Position numbers and translations under genes: made by a program
From: Pedococcus badiiscoriae
GTDB lineage: Bacteria > Actinomycetota > Actinomycetes > Actinomycetales > Dermatophilaceae
Direction of reading: 5' to 3'
Assembly (NCBI RefSeq): GCF_013408925.1
Contig: NZ_JACCAB010000001.1
Span: 1,612,001-1,676,000, forward strand
DNA length: 64,000 bases
The notes under the pieces: model-generated
Told to the model about the DNA's origin: nothing
The model's database searches: none
The model's input: the letters and a program-made list of their open reading frames with translations, nothing else
Part shown: piece after piece, positions 61,409-64,000 of the stretch
Numbering within the stretch: the stretch's first letter is position 1
Layout of the letters: every line of letters starts with the position of its first letter

Positions 61409-62114
61409 GCGGCTGCGCGTCATCATCGCCGAAGACAACTACCTCGTGCGCGAAGGCACCAGGCGCCTGCTCGAAGACTCCGATCAGATCCAGGTCGTCG
61501 CCGCGGTGAGCGATGCCGCAGAGCTCCTCCAAGCCGTCAGCACGCTGCGGCCCGATGCCGTCCTCACGGACATCCGGATGCCGCCAACCCACCGGACCGA
61601 GGGCATCGAGGCGGCTCGACAGATCCGGAGGGACTTCCCGCAGGTTGGCGTCGTTGTGCTTTCGCAGTATTCCGACGCCGCCTACGCCACCGAGCTCTTT
61701 CGAGATGGCACCGACGGCCTCGGGTACCTGCTGAAGGTGTCCATCGGCGCCCTCGACGAGATCGTCAGCTCCCTGCGCGCCGTCGTCTCCGGACGGTCCG
61801 TGGTCGACCCCGCCGTCGTCGAACGCCTCGTCGAGCAACAGGTACGGCAGTCGCAGTCACCCCTGCGAGGGCTCACCTCACGCGAGCTCGACGTCCTTCG
61901 CGAAATGGCTGAGGGGCGCACCAACACAGCAATCGCCGAGGGGCTTCATCTCTCCGAGTCGGCGATAGAGAAGTACATCAGCACGATCTTCACCAAGCTC
62001 AACCTCGGCGAGGAACGCCGCGTCAGCCGACGTGTGGCCGCGGTGCTGACCTACCTGCGAGACCCCAACGGGCCCCACGCCGCCGGAGGCTCCACGGACA
62101 CGGCGAACGGATGA
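61401..62114 (+). CDS. NarL/FixJ-family response regulator
   Basis: 237 residues. Receiver domain: VIIAEDNYLVREGTRRLLED (acidic pair), AVLTDIRMPP (phospho-Asp near 56), VVLSQYSD, GYLLKVS (Lys). The LuxR helix-turn-helix is LTSRELDVLREMAEGRTNTAIAEGLHLSESAIEKYISTIFTKLNL. Start ATG lies inside the kinase gene end (ATGTCTGA overlap), so the pair is translationally coupled and is a complete two-component system. A GTATGCC copy follows at 62144. Confidence 0.93.
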   Translation: MSERLRVIIAEDNYLVREGTRRLLEDSDQIQVVAAVSDAAELLQAVSTLRPDAVLTDIRMPPTHRTEGIEAARQIRRDFPQVGVVVLSQYSDAAYATELFRDGTDGLGYLLKVSIGALDEIVSSLRAVVSGRSVVDPAVVERLVEQQVRQSQSPLRGLTSRELDVLREMAEGRTNTAIAEGLHLSESAIEKYISTIFTKLNLGEERRVSRRVAAVLTYLRDPNGPHAAGGSTDTANG

Positions 62115-62175
62115 CCAGAAGACTCAGGCCGCAGGTCCGCCCGGTATGCCGTGGGGGAGCCGAGGTGAGCGGTCG

Positions 62176-63468
62176 CTAGAGGCGGATGACGAGGACGGCG
62201 GTGTCGTCGGCGGCGAGGTGGTGGTCACGGACCTCGGCGATGATCGTGTCGATGAGCGCCTCGGGGCTCAGACTCGGGTGGGCGTTGAGGCAGTCCACGA
62301 GGCGGGCGATGCCATCGGTGAGCGACTCGGTGCGACGCTCGATGAGGCCGTCGGTGTAGAGGACGAGCCTGGCGCCCGGGGCGAAGTGGACTGTTGCCTG
62401 TGGGCGCGGGTCAGCTTCGGCGGTGGTGGCCAGCGGGGGGCCGAGCGCCTGGTCGAGGGCCTCGATCCGGCCGTCGGCGTGTTGGAGCAGTGGCGGCAGG
62501 TGGCCGGCGCTGCTGTAGGTCACCGTGTGCTGGTCGAGGTCGAGGACGACCTTGACCGCTGTGGTGGCCGTGGCCTGCTCGGTCTGCCGAGCGAAGCGGT
62601 CCAGGACTCTGAGGGCGTTCCCGGGGCCGACATCGGCGATGGTGACGGCACTGAGCGCGCTGCGCAGCTGCCCCATCACGGCGGCCGCGTGAAGGCCTTG
62701 ACCGACGACGTCGCCCACGGCCGCGGCCAGGCGCCCGTCCGGTAGCGCGGCAACGTCGTACCAGTCGCCGCCGACGCTCAGAGAGCTGCGGGCTGGCAGG
62801 TATCGGGCTGCCACTCGACCGCGGGCCTGTTCCGGGATGCTGGCCGGGAGCATCGAGCGTTGCAGCGTCAGGCTGGTCTCCCGTTCGCGCTCCTGGGCTT
62901 CCTGGAGCTGCTCGTTCGCGGTCTGCAGCTCCAGCGCCAGCCCGAACAGGTCGGTGTGTTCTTCCAGGTCCACCATCGGTTCGCCGGGAGCGCCGGGAGC
63001 GCCGGAAGCGCCCGGAGCGCCGAAGTCCGCGGCGACGGACAGCACCACCGGCGTCACGTCCTGGATCTTGTGCAGCAGCGCAACAGCACTGCCCGCGTTC
63101 AGGATGGGCGTGGCCGTCGAGATCCAGTAGCGCGTCGCGGCCGGCGCATGGGGTGCGGCGTCGGTCCGGACGTCGTGCCGCTGGACGGGTAGCACTTCGG
63201 GATGGCCGGTCGCCAGGGCCCGCTGCAGGGACTCCCGGATTCGCTGGGCTGCTCCGTCGAACGACTCAAGGGCGTCGAACGGCAGCACGTCGATGAGGTC
63301 GCGACCCAGCAGCTCGCGTCTGGTGCGGCCGACCACGACCGGGTAGGCCGCGTTCACGTCCAGCACCTTGAGGTCGGGGCTCAGCAGTGCGCACGGGTTG
63401 GGCAGGGCGTCGAACACTGCCCGGTAGTCGAGCGGTGCGCCCGAGTCCAGGGGTCGAAAGTTCGACAT
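62176..63468 (-). CDS. PAS-SpoIIE serine phosphatase
   Basis: 430-residue RsbU/SpoIIE-like phosphatase. PAS domain about residues 14-135 (YRAVFDALPNPCALLSPDLKVLDVNAAYPVVVG), a small Gly/Ala/Pro linker (GAPGASGAPGAPGEP), a coiled-coil (LFGLALELQTANEQLQEAQERERE), then the PP2C domain: LQRSMLPASIPEQ, SVGGDWYDV (metal Asp), VGDVVGQGLHAAAVMGQLRSAL, YSSAGHLPPLL, LYTDGLIERR and AADDTAVLVIRL. ATG at 63468 with AGGAAGG 6 nt upstream. Function as for the phosphatase at 57 kb. Confidence 0.92.
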   Translation of the reverse strand: MSNFRPLDSGAPLDYRAVFDALPNPCALLSPDLKVLDVNAAYPVVVGRTRRELLGRDLIDVLPFDALESFDGAAQRIRESLQRALATGHPEVLPVQRHDVRTDAAPHAPAATRYWISTATPILNAGSAVALLHKIQDVTPVVLSVAADFGAPGASGAPGAPGEPMVDLEEHTDLFGLALELQTANEQLQEAQERERETSLTLQRSMLPASIPEQARGRVAARYLPARSSLSVGGDWYDVAALPDGRLAAAVGDVVGQGLHAAAVMGQLRSALSAVTIADVGPGNALRVLDRFARQTEQATATTAVKVVLDLDQHTVTYSSAGHLPPLLQHADGRIEALDQALGPPLATTAEADPRPQATVHFAPGARLVLYTDGLIERRTESLTDGIARLVDCLNAHPSLSPEALIDTIIAEVRDHHLAADDTAVLVIRL

Positions 63469-63575
63469 CAGACCCTTCCTGTCCGATCTTTGCGGGAACC
63501 GTAGCAACACCCGTGCGGCCGCGGGACCCATTGCGAAAAACGTGTGAGAGGGCCATCCGCGAGACGCTCCAGCGA

Positions 63576-63609
63576 CCCCGCCATGGCTCGCGGTGAGGCC
63601 ATGGCGGGG
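63576..63609 (-). terminator. Terminator of the truncated gene at the right edge
   Basis: CCCCGCCATGG (63576-63586) and CCATGGCGGGG (63599-63609), 11 bp perfect, 12-nt loop, just past the stop codon of the edge gene on the minus strand. It separates that gene from the PAS-SpoIIE gene downstream. Confidence 0.7.
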
Positions 63610-63623
63610 GGACGATGCCGCGT

Positions 63624-64000
63624 TCAGGGGGTCGTCGTGGTGGGCGCGGGCGTGTCGGTGGGCGACGCCGTGGCGGGTGGAGCTGTCGGGCTCGCAGCTG
63701 AGGTGGGCGATGAGGTGGGCGTGGTGGTGGAGTTGGACGCCGGAGCGGTGGGGACCGGCGCGCCGGGCGCCCCTGTGGCGCTCGGGCTCGGCGTGGCGCC
63801 ACCACCGGAGGAGCCGGAAGCCCCGCTCGAGGTGGGTGATGAGGTGGACGTGGTCGAGCCCTGAGCAGGACCGTTCGCCGCGGGTACGACGATGTTCTGG
63901 ATCTGGCTCTGGTAGTCGAGCAGTCGGAGGCGGATCGCGTCGAGCGGGAGGTTCTTGATCGTCGCGGCGAAGTTGCTGATCTGTGCCCACAGGGCGTCCA
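63624..64000 (-). CDS. Thr/Ser/Pro-rich protein, C-terminal part only
   Basis: The gene enters from the right edge; its start is outside the window. The visible 124 codons read DALWAQISNFAATIKNLPLDAIRLRLLDYQSQIQNIVVPAANGP, then a long tail of Thr, Ser, Ala and Pro with a GSSGGGATPSPS break, ending TDTPAPTTTTP. Such tails are wall-spanning stalks or secreted low-complexity linkers; there is no sorting motif at the end. Family not recognised. A terminator hairpin follows. Confidence 0.6.
   Translation of the reverse strand, partial: DALWAQISNFAATIKNLPLDAIRLRLLDYQSQIQNIVVPAANGPAQGSTTSTSSPTSSGASGSSGGGATPSPSATGAPGAPVPTAPASNSTTTPTSSPTSAASPTAPPATASPTDTPAPTTTTP

Noticed and set aside
62176..63990. 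Extension of the PAS-SpoIIE gene upstream to 63990
   Set aside because: The extra N-terminus is Arg/His/Pro-rich shadow of the edge gene; a good ribosome site and PAS start are at 63468.

Overview
The window is high-G+C DNA (about 70% by eye) from an actinobacterium. BldC, a DUF3073 protein, a SigK/RskA pair next to a fasciclin lipoprotein, an F420-type LLM enzyme, a deazaflavin-type nitroreductase, an actinobacterial HelD and an LAHTG-type cell-wall sorting signal together point to Actinomycetota. The overall look is that of the Intrasporangiaceae (Janibacter, Terrabacter and Knoellia relatives), but that family placement is an inference.

The left half (1-29 kb) carries most of de novo purine synthesis in scattered pieces: purA, purD, purC, purS-purQ-purL (joined by 4-nt overlaps), purF and purM, with unrelated genes between them. 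Between the pur genes lie a repeat-built LAHTG cell-wall protein (2-3.4 kb), HelD, a TrmB/LuxR-like regulator, a GAF histidine kinase whose ATP lid looks deleted, a sterol-carrier-like protein, redox enzymes (Gfo/Idh/MocA, MDR dehydrogenase, LLM) and a SigK-RskA-fasciclin-molybdoenzyme locus (19.5-23.4 kb). Between purF and the next gene sits a DUF559/Vsr-like nuclease gene flanked by two copies of the same ~50-bp palindrome (25.28-26.40 kb). This is the best candidate in the window for a little-described mobile system.

The middle (28.5-45.5 kb) has two tandem paralogues of unknown function, an NCS1 permease with an isochorismatase-type hydrolase, DUF3073, an amino acid dehydrogenase divergent from bldC, an AMACR-like CoA transferase, a 1126-residue hybrid kinase, tRNA-Phe, tRNA-Asp and tRNA-Glu, a PHP-SDR-membrane protein operon, a pirin and a secreted DUF6454-like protein.

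The right part begins with a surface-glycan cassette (45.7-52.1 kb: GT-C enzyme, GtrB-like GT2, hexapeptide acyltransferase, DegT aminotransferase, GtrA, SDR epimerase) that ends at tRNA-Lys. A visibly AT-richer MHS transporter follows, then a second MFS divergent from a CGNR regulator. The window closes with a signalling block (57-63.5 kb) of two SpoIIE-type phosphatases and a NarL-class kinase/regulator pair, and a truncated Thr/Pro-rich gene at the edge.

Two features recur across the window. An octamer GTATGCCG (complement CGGCATAC) is strongly over-represented, about 40 copies of its 7-bp core, mostly inside genes and rarer to the right of 45.3 kb. Many genes, including purD, purC, purF and purM, have a TANNNT-like -10 box 5-7 nt before the start codon and no Shine-Dalgarno sequence, so leaderless transcription appears common. 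No gene-free stretch exceeds 300 bp except the tRNA-Lys neighbourhood (52059-52493).
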